From contig JAJJXM010000083.1 in assembly GCA_024516155.1 (NCBI GenBank), forward strand, positions 62,001 through 126,000: a stretch of 64,000 nt of DNA. The letters are read 5' to 3'. Each line of letters begins with the position of its first letter. Within the stretch, counting starts at the first letter, position 1. Position numbers and translations under genes: made by a program. The notes below the pieces were generated by a model. The model was given only the letters and a program-made list of their open reading frames with translations, had not been told where the DNA came from and made no database searches. The DNA comes from Pyronema omphalodes (Eukaryota > Ascomycota > Pezizomycetes > Pezizales > Pyronemataceae). Shown piece by piece: positions 1 to 11,092 of this stretch.

Positions 1-60
1 CTGCTCGTTGCTCGTTGCTCGTTCACATTTTCGCATTTTCGCATTTTCGCATTTTCGCAT
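1..60. repeat. Two short tandem repeats at window start
   Basis: A TGCTCGT-type 7-mer is repeated about three times, followed by about five copies of CATTTTCG. This is simple-sequence DNA with no coding signal. Confidence 0.8.
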
Positions 61-746
61 CTTCATTTTTTACCGAACCCCCCCCCCCCCCCCCCACTGC
101 AGATCATATTAGCGAGCTGGCGAGCTGCTGCAAAACGCATCGCAATATCGTGCACCATAATATCGTAATTTCCCCTGGCCTGGGCTGACTTGGGCTGGGA
201 AAACCCGACCCGACCCACCACCAGCAACGAGGACCAACGGCAACGGCAACGGGCCCCTTGTTCTTGTTCTTATCTTGGGTTGCCGCTGTGTCGCTGTTTA
301 CTACTGTCTACAGCTTTATTGCGAACGGTTTTACTGCGGACGGTTTTACTGCGGACGGTTTTACGGTTTGCAGCTTGACGGGTTTACACTCAACGCGACG
401 CGACGGCTGCGACTGAGATATCTGCGACGGCGACGACGACGGATTGATACTGGGTCAAACAACGCCCACATACACGCCCGCACCCACACGCCCGCCTACA
501 CTCCCTCCCCTCTCAGCGCCCCCCCAGCGGCCACACCCCCCCCCCCCCCCCCCCCCCTCCCCCCTCCCCAAGCGGCCACATACCCGCCCGCCCGCTTACA
601 CACCCAGCGGCGGCGGATCTACTGACCTACTGACCCACTGACCCTCTCTCCCACCCACCCGCTCACTCACTCACTCACTCACTCACTCACTCACTCACCC
701 TTCCCAGCGGCCACCCAGCGACCACCTCCGCCCCCGTCGCCTCACA
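1..746. other. Repeat-rich region upstream of the RhoGAP gene
   Basis: No gene is seen. The stretch holds a C18 run (78-95), three copies of a 15-bp unit built on GCGGACGGTTTTACT (321-366), a C22 run (536-557) and an ACTC tetranucleotide array (661-698). The last 250 bases before the ATG at 747 are strongly C-rich on the + strand, as is common for pyrimidine-rich promoter/5' UTR sequence in ascomycetes. Short open frames here consist of these repeats and were not called. Confidence 0.6.
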
Positions 747-3700
747 ATGGACGAAGCCCGCGACCAAGCCCGCGAGCACCTAGCACGTCTCCGGACCAGC
801 ATGGCACCCCGAGTCGACCAAGTAACCACCCGGCTGCGGGAAGTACCCGCACAATTACAAGCTCTCCGGAACGATCTTCGGGATACTTCTTATTCCCATA
901 CCCGGAATTCTTCGGAAGATTCGGCGGCTTCGGAAAATAGCTTTGTGTCTTCCGTTGCCGAAATGGAGGCGGAGCCGGATCGTGGTCGTGGTCTTGGTCT
1001 TGGTCTTGCTTATGGTCATGATGATGCTTCATATCCACGTCCGCGCTCACGCTCACGCTCGCCTTCGGATTCGGTTTCTTATACGGCGTCACCTACGGCG
1101 TCACCTACGGCTTCGCATTCGCCTTCGTTACTGGCCCCGCCGCTGCTTAGAGCGCCGCAGCTAAATGATCCGGCTTATGATCCTGCATTGGCACAGATGG
1201 CGAGTAAGATACTTTACAGAAGTGGGAGGTGTCCGGTTAGCTCGGGTCCCTTGCTGGTATTATGTGCGGCTGCGTTTCCGGATGCCGCAGAGACGGATTA
1301 TAATGCGTTGTTGCCATATGTTTTATCGAATTTACCGGGGGATGAGGAGTTGATGGGGGAGCAGGATGGGTATTCGGTTGTGTTTTTTGCGGGGGGTTCC
1401 GAAAAGAAGGAGGGTCAGACGGCGGGAAGACCAACTTGGAAATGGACCCTGCAGGCTTATACTTTGGTCGGTGTTTTTAAGGAGATTCAGAGGATGCTTG
1501 ATGAGGAGGCTGACGGAAATCAGTTGGGGAGAGCGGTGAGGAAGAAGATTCAGAGGCTTTGGGTTGTCCATGAAAAGAGTTGGATAAGTGAGTTGTGTTT
1601 TTTTTTTTGATTTTTTGATCTCTGAAAACTAGGGATTGGAAAGAGCTGCTGGCTAAGTTGGGGTTTTTTTTAGGAACGATTTTGGAAATTATGGTGGGAG
1701 TGGTGTCGGTTAAGTTTAGAAGGAAGATTGTACATTGTGAGTTTCCCACAGGCTTCTGCGGAAACATATCTTGCATTATGCAGAAGCTCCTAAGCTTCTA
1801 CAAGTTCCTAACCTACACACGCAGTATCAACACTCTCCGAACTCGCCTCCCATATCGATATAACCCGCCTCGAAATTCCGCCCTCTGTATATCTCCACGA
1901 CCGAAAATTAGAACCCCGCATTATCCTCCCCGGTTTCCCTCAACCTCCAATTTTCGGCGGTGAACCAGGCATCGATATACCGGTGGTACTCCAAGATACA
2001 ACTTCATATATCCTCCGGCACCACCTTACAACACAAGGCCTATTCCGTGTCACTCCCTCAGCAGCTCTCTTAGAATGCGCCAGAGATTGCTACGACCGTC
2101 GAACATCACTAAACTGGATCGAATGGGGACCTCACACCGCCGCTGGATTAATCAAACTCTACTACCGGCAACTTCCCCGCCCAATGATCCCGGTGGAACA
2201 CTACGAGCAAATGCAATCCCTCGTAGCACTTCACCCAGATCCCTCAAAACAACCCCCAGAAGAAGAAGCCGCCGCTGTTCGTTTCGAAGTCGTCAGAGCT
2301 CTCCTAACAAGCGAGGTAGGTGGACTACCAGATTACTCCCGAAGACTGTTTCTTCAGCATCTATTCCCGCTTATGAAAGAAGTTGCTGCGCATCATGAGC
2401 AGAATAAAATGACTATTACAAACCTAGCAGTTTGTATTGCCGGATCATTAGCAAGATCCGATGATATGGTTGCCGATGCCAGAGCATCTGGCGGAATTCG
2501 AAAGTTTGTGGAAATTGCAGTGGAGAGAATCGGTGAGATTGCTCCGCCAGTACAGTTGAGGCGCAGTGGTGCAGAACCGGGTCATAAACGAACCGCATCT
2601 GCAATTGCAGCAGTTCGCCGCACTATGCCTCCTCTACAAACTAGATGGGAACCACCGGTGAGAAAACAAACAATGGGAGAAGGGAATGATGTCCCTCTTG
2701 GTGACCTGCGAAGACAATCCCTACCCAATGGATCTAGAAAACCCCCGGAGATGCTTCGTGTTTCACCTAGCAGTCCTTTACCGATTCGGAAAAGCTCCCT
2801 GACACCGGTAACTACGGTGTTTGAAAATACTATGTTGGATACTATGGCACAGCCGGTATCAGAAATACCAGCATTGACCGCAACCCCCGCAGGAGCAAGA
2901 GAACTCCCCAAGCTTCCCCCAAAGGTGCCAGAGAAGAAATTCTCAATCGACAGAAAACCTGCACCAGGTGAAACACCACAACAGGAAAAGAAACCACTAC
3001 CTATGTTACCGGTTAAGAAAGCCGCCGCTGCAATCGATAGAAAAGCCGCCGCATCACCACCTATAGAACGGAAGCCCTCACCATCTCCAGCACTTCCCGT
3101 GGCAGCAAAGGCTGTATCTCAACCTGCGTCCAAGCCAGCAGCGAAGACCCCTCAGCCCGAAACCCCAGCAGAACAAAAACCCACACCACCCCTCCCCATT
3201 AAGAAAACTCGCCCCTTCAGCATGCTACCCTCCTCCACCTCCTCCTCCTCCATCCCCCGCAAACCCATTCCCCTCCCTCTATCCTCCAACCCCTCCAGCA
3301 CCCCCGCCAAACTCCGTCCCACAACCGCCGGTGCTCCCAGCCCCGCCCTCCGGGACCGAATCGAGCCTCTCCTGCGCCCACAAACCAGTCTCGGCTCGCC
3401 AGGCCTACTAACTCCCTCCTTCCCTCGGCTAGGTGATAAAGATAAACCCGTTCTCCGACGAGTTGCGAGTGCGTCATTTGCCGGTGAGGACGAGAAGCAA
3501 GACCGGGAGGGACAAAAACCGGGATTGGTTAGAAGGGCGAGATCACAATTGTTAAGAGGTGAACCCGGGAAGGTTGGGGATATGAAGAAGATGTGGGAGA
3601 GTAAAGGAAGGGTTGAGGATACGGAGGGGTCGATAAGTAGAAGGGGGAGTGTTTTGGTGGATTCGGAATTGGGAGGCTTGTCGAGACCGGGGAGTAGTTT

Positions 3701-3803
3701 GTCCAGGAGAGGATCGATTTATTTGGGTACTCAGGGTGATACTACGACGGTTAGTATTGGCGGGAATAAGGTTAGTTTGAGGAGGGCTAGTATGATGATG
3801 TGA
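747..3803 (+). CDS. CRAL-TRIO-like / RhoGAP domain protein (Ecm25-like GTPase activator)
   Basis: Predicted GTPase-activating protein for Rho-family GTPases, acting in polarity, actin and cell-wall control. I read three exons, 747-1587, 1674-1736 and 1825-3803 (960 aa), with introns of 86 and 88 nt that both start GTGAGT. The join is supported because it restores a continuous family-like segment (VHEKSW, KFRRKIVH, STLSELA) typical of a divergent Sec14/CRAL-TRIO module, roughly residues 130-340. A RhoGAP domain follows at about 350-545: arginine finger in GLFRV (about R376), then KLYYRQLPRP and NKMTITNLAV, which match the family's conserved helices. The N-terminus is Ser/Arg-rich. The last 400 residues are Pro/Ser/Lys-rich with many KPxPxLP-type stretches that could bind SH3 domains. 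CRAL-TRIO plus RhoGAP is the layout of yeast Ecm25 and animal p50RhoGAP; orthology to Ecm25 is inferred. A 23-bp tandem duplication covers the stop codon. Confidence 0.85.
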
Positions 3804-3826
3804 GGAGGGTTAGTATGATGATGTGA
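3781..3826 (+). repeat. 23-bp tandem duplication across the RhoGAP stop codon
   Basis: Units 3781-3803 and 3804-3826 differ at one base (C/T). Each ends in ATGATGATGTGA, so the TGA stop lies at the end of unit 1 and a copy of it falls in the 3' UTR. Confidence 0.9.
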
Positions 3827-3894
3827 AGAGGATGAGAGGGGGAAGAAAGAAGGGTGATGGATTTAGGACGGAGAGGGATGCTGCTTTTTTATTT

Positions 3895-3914
3895 GGGGGG
3901 GGGGGGGGGGGGGG
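3895..3914 (+). repeat. G20 homopolymer
   Basis: Uninterrupted run of 20 G, one of about nine long G or C runs scattered through the intergenic DNA of this window. Confidence 0.9.
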
Positions 3915-4465
3915 CGGTGTTATATCATACCCTCTTCTTTTTTGTTTCCTGTTATTACTGCATCTTTTTTTCATTTTTCATTCTAAACATCTATGATGCG
4001 GGCTGGAGTTTATTATTTCCCCTCATTTGCTTTTTTTTTTTGTTTCTTCTCGTTTCTTCTTGTTTTTTTAGCTTGTGGTTGGTTCGTTGTTGATTATATT
4101 GATCATATTGATTATTATTCATTTTTTTGTTTTTTGGCGGGGATGTTTTTGGTGGATGTTTTTGGTGGATGTTTTTTTTCTTGGTGGATGTTTTTGTTTG
4201 GCGTGGCTTGGCTTGGCTTGATGCTTGATGCCTGGTTGAATGGTTGGTTGGTGGATTGGTTGGTTGAATGGTGGATGGTTGAATGGTGGATGCCTGGTCG
4301 ATTGGTTGAATGGATGGTCGATTGATTGGTGGATGGTGGATGGTTGGCTTGATGCCTGATGCCTGATGCTTGGTATTGTAAGGGAGAAATGTTTTGTACG
4401 TTAAGACCCCAGAGATGGATGGAAATTATACCCTTGGAAATTATACCCCAGGAACTTGGAACCGA

Positions 4466-4551
4466 ATCGCTGAATTGGATAATTGGATAACTGGATAATT
4501 GAATAATTGGATAATTGCATAATTGGATGATTGGATAATTTGATAATCTGA
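4466..4551 (+). repeat. GGATAATT/GGATAACT minisatellite
   Basis: About nine degenerate 8-9 bp units of the form (T/C)TGGATAA. A shorter array with the same core lies at 54112-54148. Confidence 0.75.
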
Positions 4552-5005
4552 TAATGTACTCTGTCTATCTACATACATGATTCTGAACTTGGAGTCAAGA
4601 GATATGTCAACAGAGATCGGTAATGAGAAGTCAAGAGGATGCCAAAAAGAAAAAAAGCAGAAAAATAAAAAGCCAGAAAGGAAATCCACAATTTTTTGAT
4701 ATAAAAAAATCATTGATATATGACATGACATGACATGATATGACATAACATAAATAAAAGATATCAACATTACACCCTCTTTATAATTCTAACATTTTGG
4801 GTTTTTTTTTTCCCTCCGATCCAGAAAAGTAAAAGTAAAAAGTATTAGGAGATATGGTTTGGTTTGAGAATTTGGCATTTGGCATTTGTTGGGGATTGGT
4901 GTGGGTGAAGTTTCTGCGAGCCTGCGGATGCGGAGTTTGTGGATGCGGAGTTTGTAGAGAAAGAAAAAAAAAATAAAAAAAAGAAATGTATTATGTATTT
5001 AGCAC

Positions 5006-5067
5006 GGGGTATGGGGTATGGGGTATGGGGTATGGGGTATGGGGTATGGGGTATGGGGTATGGGGTA
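5006..5067 (+). repeat. GGGGTAT heptamer array, G-quadruplex-prone
   Basis: Eight perfect GGGGTAT units followed by variant units (GGGGTAG, GGAGTAG). Every unit carries a run of four G separated by TAT, so any four consecutive units satisfy the usual G-quadruplex pattern on the + strand. Confidence 0.9.
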
Positions 5068-6246
5068 GGGAGTAGGGGGTGTGGTTGTGATTTGTAGTTA
5101 TTGGCTTGCTGGCTTGCTAATGCAGTCTTGTCTGTTCAGATACGGTGTGGTGTGGTGTGTGCTGGTTACACTTCGCACTCCAGGGAACTATTACAGAACG
5201 TTCATATAGATATATGCGGGATGGCGGGGTATTGCGCAAAGTGAACAGGACTCACCCCAATGGAGGAGAGTCTAAGCTGCTCAGATTCAGTTCCAGACCT
5301 ATAGGCTGTGTTGTAACTTTGCTTTCTTTTTTTGTGCTTGATAATCTCGATGTCTGGTGTATATTAACTAATACAAAATATACCATGGGATAGAATTTTT
5401 AATTGTAATTTCTTTACGAGTGCGACGAGTGCGAGGAAGTATTGATTGATCATCGATGGAAGTTCCGGGTGGCAGGTGGTAGGTATGCTTGATGTCGTTG
5501 ATCTATGATCTATGATCGGGACTGCGTTGGCGGCTGTTGTAAGGCATGTCAGAGGCTGTGTTATGCCTGCGAACGCTGGGATTGCCTGCGTTGAGGACCG
5601 TGGTTTTGTTGATGTGGGATCTTGTGATATTGCAATGTGTGCGGTGATTATCTGATGAGAATTGAAAATGGGAATGTGTTGGCGAATGAAATTGATTAAT
5701 AATTGGGATTGGAATTTTTGGTGTGCGTTGGTCTGTTGGAAATTGATCGAGTGATTGGTGGTGTGTGAAGACACTTGCATGTATAATATTAAAGCTTTGG
5801 TATACTGTTGTAGCTTAAATACACATATAAGGGATATTACAGCTTGAGGACTATGAATATCATACAACAGATTCTAACCGTTCAACTGTCTGGCTGTCGG
5901 GACGTTTAACTGTATGACATCTATCGATGGGGTGGTCGATACTTGGATTGAATAAACTTGATGGTATATAGAGGGCATACGACTGTGGGAGCCATGAGGG
6001 TATTGGTTACTTGGAAGTTTTTCAACCACCATGAAGTTGGAAGGCTGGACTTTAGCGAATTTGTGGAGGAGGAAAATTGGTAGAAGGTATCAATTATAGA
6101 GATTACAATCAGTAAGCAAACGAACAGAACAGACATAATAAGACATTGTAGGAATAAAAGCCAAAACAAGAAAAATATTCACCGATATATTCATTAACAA
6201 CCTTCCCAAGGCGAAAAAAGGGTAGTAAAGTAATCAAACCCCCGAG

Positions 6247-7005
6247 TTATGCACGCACATGCCTAAAAGCCCCCCTCGGAGTCCGCGATCTATGATTCCG
6301 AGTTTCCCCGCCCCCATGAACCTCATATTCCACCCGACACTCCCTACTACGATGGCCCAAATCATGACAATATCCACACCTCCTCCTTCTCTCCACCGAA
6401 ATACTTCTCCTCCCCCCATAATCTCTCTCATATTCCACCTCCACCAACTCCTCCTCCTCCCAAGAACCCTCACTTCCATCCAAGCTTCTATTTCTTCTCC
6501 TCACGGGCCCAAATTCCAACTGCATATACCTCCCCCTCCGTCCTCTCTCATCATCATCCTGTATTCTAGTCCTGCCAACCACCCCTCCCCCCGTAACTTC
6601 ATCCCCTCCACCGGAACATATCGCCAACCGTCGTATCTGCCAATCAAGCTGCCGATACCGATTACTAGCCTCTTCACGTTCTTTTTCTAATCTTGCTTCC
6701 TCGATCTGTGCCTGACGAGCCGCAAGGGATATCGGTGCGAGATCATGCCCGATTTGGTTTGCGATTCGGGTGAAGAGTTCGGCTTGGGTTTCTTGGGGGT
6801 AGGTGATGTTGGTGAGGGTGGTGGAAGGGATTAGAGAGGTAGGGAAATGGGTTCTTGGAGCGGAGAGGTGTGGGATTAGAGGGGCTGGATTTGTGGGGTG
6901 TTGGTGATGGGGGATGTGGAGGCTGTGTCGATGGGTTGTGTGCGAGTGCAGGGTTTCGAGACAGTAGGTATGGCCTCCGCAGGTGCAGAGGGTTCGAGGA
7001 CACAT
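6247..7005 (-). CDS. Small CCHC zinc-knuckle protein, function unknown
   Basis: Single-exon frame of 252 aa, starting in an A-rich context (AAAAATG). A zinc knuckle CGYCHDLGHRSREC lies at about residues 210-223, with the exact Cx2Cx4Hx4C spacing of nucleic-acid-binding knuckles. Upstream of it are a charged, helix-prone stretch (about 95-125, rich in E, K, R, Q and A), a Gly-rich linker and Arg/Glu-rich segments. The N-terminal 60 residues are His/Pro/Thr-rich with three Cys near the start. Knuckles of this type occur in RNA-binding proteins and in retroelement Gag proteins, but no protease, reverse transcriptase or LTR is seen nearby. An additional upstream exon cannot be excluded. I do not recognise a named family. 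Confidence 0.5.
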   Translation of the reverse strand: MCPRTLCTCGGHTYCLETLHSHTTHRHSLHIPHHQHPTNPAPLIPHLSAPRTHFPTSLIPSTTLTNITYPQETQAELFTRIANQIGHDLAPISLAARQAQIEEARLEKEREEASNRYRQLDWQIRRLAICSGGGDEVTGGGVVGRTRIQDDDERGRRGRYMQLEFGPVRRRNRSLDGSEGSWEEEELVEVEYERDYGGRRSISVERRRRCGYCHDLGHRSRECRVEYEVHGGGETRNHRSRTPRGAFRHVRA

Positions 7006-9462
7006 TTTTGGGTTTGCTTGATGATGGGTGAGAAGTTACAGAAAGGGAAGAGGGGATGAGGGGGGTTTTTAGAGGATGGGGATAGATAGTCTTGATGGAT
7101 GGTTTGGGTCTTGTGATAAAGAGACAGATTTTTGACGTGTGACCAGTTCGTATTATATACTGAGGTATGCAGGATGCTGACGTATTGTGGGGCTTGGTTT
7201 TCTGGAAAGGTTTCGTAAGAGGGGTGTTTTTTTTTTTTCGAAATATGATTGGCTGGTTCGCCTTTTGTCACCTAAGGCAGCCGCGGGGGCTCAATATGTT
7301 AGTTTTGAATCAGAAGGAGTAGAGCCGGGAACGTAGCAAAGCCGCCATGAGCACAGAAAAATATTATGTACTGCGCGCAAAGGTTGGCGGGGTTAGGATC
7401 CCTGCTGTTAGCCGCCAGATGACAGTTTGCGTACCCTGTGCCAATGAATCATCGCTAGGCAGCCGCATTTTCTGAGGTGGAAGCGCAGCGGAAATTCCCA
7501 ACCAAACAATACGCGCGATGCAGAATTAGTTGAGATAATACTGTCTACCGTGATCATTTACGGCGCATCATTCCAAAGCTTATAATACAACAACGTCATA
7601 TTCTTTACAGTCCTTCCTTTTGACAATTATCAAAACTCTCTATCCATCGAAGCCAAAATGCAGACTCGCTTATCGTTTGCAGCAACGTTTCCCCTCCCCT
7701 CCCACTGAGCCTCAAAACGACCCCGTGACTCCAAACTGACCGGGTGATGAAAACGGGTAATGGTGGCGAATGTGTCAAAATTATAGATTTCCTGACATAT
7801 TCGATCAGGCAGTCCATGCACTCCATTCACTGTGGGTACTGTTTCCCATGATCCTTCCGTGTGCTTTACAGAGAAGGCTCTAATGGATGGAATATATTAC
7901 TTCTGTGTCCTGATGATGGATGTATTATTCCGCGAACAAACGGATGTTTATCAGATGCTTGTAACCGGGCTTCTGGGATGTGTCATATGGGCACTTGTGC
8001 ATTGGGGCTATATTAGCCGGTGGTCTCGAGATGGTATCGGAAAGTTTATCTTACAGATGGAGGGTTGGGATGCGTTTCTGAAAAATAAAAGACGTGTAGG
8101 ATTAGTCATTTGTAACAGTAAGCCATTTTATACAGGGATCTTGCGCAAGGTCTATGAAATAATGTTTCACTTCTGGCCGGTAACTAGCTTTCCTGGATGT
8201 AGGGCTTGCTCTTCAGCGTTTCGTCGTCCTGTTCTGATCCCATTCTTTGTTAGCGAGCTCAGGTGTAGACGTATATAAGCAATCAATGCGGTTGGTAAAA
8301 TGTTTGAATTTTTCTAGTATCATTTGGCCCTTTGGAAAGAAATATTGGCTAGCGAGATTAGTCATTCTTGAGACTTTAACTCGCCGCGTCATATGCCATA
8401 ACTCTATTGGATAGCAATAGTTCATCATGGATTTTAGATAGATCGCCACCCGTGAATTACACAGTGCTCGGTAACAAGTATCTAAAAATTGTGTATAAAA
8501 TTATATAGTGCGTGCAGATGATCTTGTGGGTATGGAACTGAATGCTGTCTTTGTTATACATGTCCATACGTTCTTTATCAAAACAGTTGTATTTTCTAGT
8601 GAATCTGTTTTGAATATAAGTAAATCCGTGTGCTTGAATCGTGAATACCGTCACGGCCGCAGTATTCGACACAAAATCTTGGTGAAGGCATATTTTTCCT
8701 AGCCCGTCCGTGCCTTAGAGCAACTAATGCTGGTCAAAGTCATCGTGAATATGTATTTGAAAATCAGTATTTTATTTGGCTTTAAATGATAGTCGATATC
8801 GACTTGGTTGGATTAACTATTTCTGATCTACATGTTATAGTTGCCAAGATTCTGTATAGAAAACATGATTATTTCCATAACTTGTGGCCCGTGGGCATGC
8901 TAAGGAAATTAAAAAAACATTTGAAGTCTTTTCTTGTGTTAGTCTGTAGGGGTTAACTTACGGATGTACACATATGTTTTCGAGGAATTGCTATTTGTTA
9001 AAAAGCAAAATTATTGCTTTTTCTTGTTTTCAATTATACATAGTGCTACAGAGATTTTGATGTCCATCTATACTGTGAAAACTTGTACCACATCAAGGAT
9101 AAACATTTACGTATAGCCATTCGATTCAGAATCGCAAACGATTCAGATACTTGACCCATATTGAACCAGATCTGATCTACCGCCAAGGCGATTTAGTCCT
9201 AATCCTTCGCCAACTTCCGTTCTTGCATTCGGCTGGATCCGAGGATTTACCGCTAGTCGTGTCAGGGTCTTAAACCTAGCTTAACGTCACCCAATCGTCT
9301 TGAACCCCGAGAACACGACCAGAACGGGATTGCCGAGATATGTCTGATTTCGAACCCTGATATCAGGGACGACTGGGGCTGAGAAATGCATGAGAAGGCA
9401 GCTATAAAGCCACGATGATTTCCGGATTGATGTACCTACGATCAGTAACGCTTGGAGACGAG
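7006..9462. other. Intergenic, AT-rich
   Basis: No gene that I can support. A 66-codon minus frame at 7630-7830 and a 148-codon plus frame at 7832-8278 read as partly protein-like but have no recognisable domain or continuation. The rest (8300-9350) is AT-rich with stops in all frames. A TATA-like sequence for the next gene lies at 9403. Confidence 0.5.
9403..9408 (+). promoter_or_regulatory. Putative TATA box of the phosphatase gene
   Basis: TATAAA (in GCTATAAAGCC) lies 55 bases before the preferred ATG at 9463. This is a pattern match only. Confidence 0.35.
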
Positions 9463-10897
9463 ATGTTGAGCGCCCAAACAACACTGTCTTTGGCAGTCGC
9501 TCTCGCGGCTTGTCATCAAGCCAGCGCAGCTTCATGGATTGCTCCGCGCTCCACTAATACGAATAACATCACTTTCGCCCACGAAGGTCCAGGACTCAAT
9601 GGCTTCGTCTATGATAGCTCGACAAAAATTGCACCCTACAATTACTGCAATATGCCACATATCAATCCATCAACATATTATGTTCCGGATTTGAAGGAAT
9701 ACGAATTGGAGTACGTCGAAGTCACGCACCGCCACCACAAACGCACACCCTATGCCAGCAACATGTTTCCAGTTGAAGATCACCAATGGCAGTGCCAGTT
9801 AGTCCGCGATTCTCTATGAGCATTATAGAACATATGAGCTGATGAGGATCAACAGCGACACCAAATTCCGTGTCTCCATGGACGAAGCGCATGGCAACTT
9901 CCTTGCTCGCACCCACTGGGAGACCAAGCAATCGCCACTCAATCCTCTCCACCGCGCCAACTATCACGGCTCTTGTCAATTCCCCCAGATCACCAAAGGT
10001 GGCTTCGATGATTCTTTCGCACACGGCCGTGACCTTTTCGCGGTATATGGCTCCAAGCTTGGCTTTCTTCCCCGCATGTACAGCCCTGAAACAATTGCCT
10101 TCCATGTTACCTCAAACGTCATCACCTTACAAGTTGCAGGTGCTTTGACTAGAGCTATGTTTCCCTTCTCTACCGATATCCCATTGCTCGTTCAGCCGAG
10201 CGATGTCGACTCTCTCCAACCCAGTTATAGCTGTCCCGCCGCGGATGCAGCGAGAAATAATATCCTGCAACAGGAGGGATGGAAGAAACATTTAGAGTTA
10301 TCTAGCGCACTCGCTCAGAGGCTCGATGCTATCTCCGGGGTTGACCCGAAGGATGCGGGGTGGCATCAGAACTGGGATCATTATTTTGATTCATTTAGCA
10401 GCAGAATGTGTCATCAGGTTCCGCTCCCCTGTAATGTGGAGGAACCGAAGAATTGTGTTACTACGTCCGATGTTGAGGAGGTTCTTCGATGGGGACAGTG
10501 GGAGTACAGTTACTTGCACCGTGATGGAGGGAAATATACGCTGGAATACTCACGCCTGAAGATGGGTGTATTTTTGGCGGAGCTTGTTGGGCATCTGCAG
10601 AGACCAGATGTCAAGTACAGACATAATTTTGGTCATGATGGAAGCATGAGCTTGATCATTTCAGCTTTGCAAATTGATGAGATGGTTTGGCCGGGAATGG
10701 GAGCTGAGGTGGTGGTGGAACTTTGGAGGAAGAGGAAGGACGGAAAGAAGGCGGTGAGAGTTATGTGGGGCGGCAAGGTCATGACTAGCAGTTCTCTTGG
10801 AAAGTTGGATATGGTACCTTTAGAGACTTTCGTGAAGTACATCACTGACCTGACTGGAGAGGGTGCGAGTGACGTTGTGAAGTTGTGTGGATACTAA
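9463..10897 (+). CDS. Secreted histidine phosphatase superfamily protein (acid phosphatase-like)
   Basis: Likely extracellular phosphomonoesterase of the branch-2 histidine phosphatase superfamily. Exons are 9463-9797 and 9847-10897 (461 aa) around a 49-nt intron (GTTAGT...GAG|G, branch-like GCTGAT). I chose the ATG at 9463 over one 48 bases upstream because it begins a classic signal peptide: a hydrophobic core, with cleavage likely after ASA at about residue 22. The phospho-acceptor motif reads RHHKRTP at residues 90-96 (catalytic His91), where the classical motif is RHGxRxP. The distal proton-donor motif is HDG at about 375-377. Other family-like blocks are CQFPQIT, GRDLFAVY, SCPAADA and VWPGMGAEV, with several Cys for disulfides. 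The length fits fungal members of about 450-500 aa. The substrate cannot be told from sequence; the first Gly of the motif is replaced by His, so activity should not be assumed. Confidence 0.85.
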
Positions 10898-11092
10898 TTT
10901 GAGATTTTTGGGTCGAGCTAGTATGTGTATATAAAGTGTGTACATGTAGATCTGTAATTTTATACTTTAAATCTGCTTCTACATTCCACACACTGCCGAT
11001 GCATCTGAATACACTAGTACCTTTCAGGCAGGGTGCTCTAGTGCGAGTGATATGGAAAACATTATTCGTTGCAAATATCTTTTCAGCTTGAA

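Larger units (their letters stand above)
3827..6246. other. Intergenic, low-complexity DNA
   Basis: No convincing gene. It contains a G20 run (3895-3914), a G/T-rich block nearly free of C on the + strand (about 3950-4375, many TGGT/TGGATG repeats), a GGATAATT-type minisatellite (about 4466-4551), a GGGGTAT array (5006-5067) and T/A-rich DNA. The longest open frame (5364-5867, minus) has no recognisable domain. Confidence 0.6.

Noticed and set aside
190..641. Overlapping plus frames in the first 650 bases
   Set aside because: They translate simple repeats (poly-C, GCGGACGGTTTTACT units) and lack gene features.
5364..5867. 167-codon minus-strand frame
   Set aside because: No domain, intron pattern or conserved motif; composition fits chance translation of AT-rich DNA.
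7630..7830. 66-codon minus-strand frame with an F-box-like start (LPDRICQEIY)
   Set aside because: Too short, no splice site leading to a continuation, and the similarity is too weak to call.
7832..8278. 148-codon plus-strand frame
   Set aside because: No recognisable domain and no flanking gene signals; overlaps AT-rich decayed sequence.
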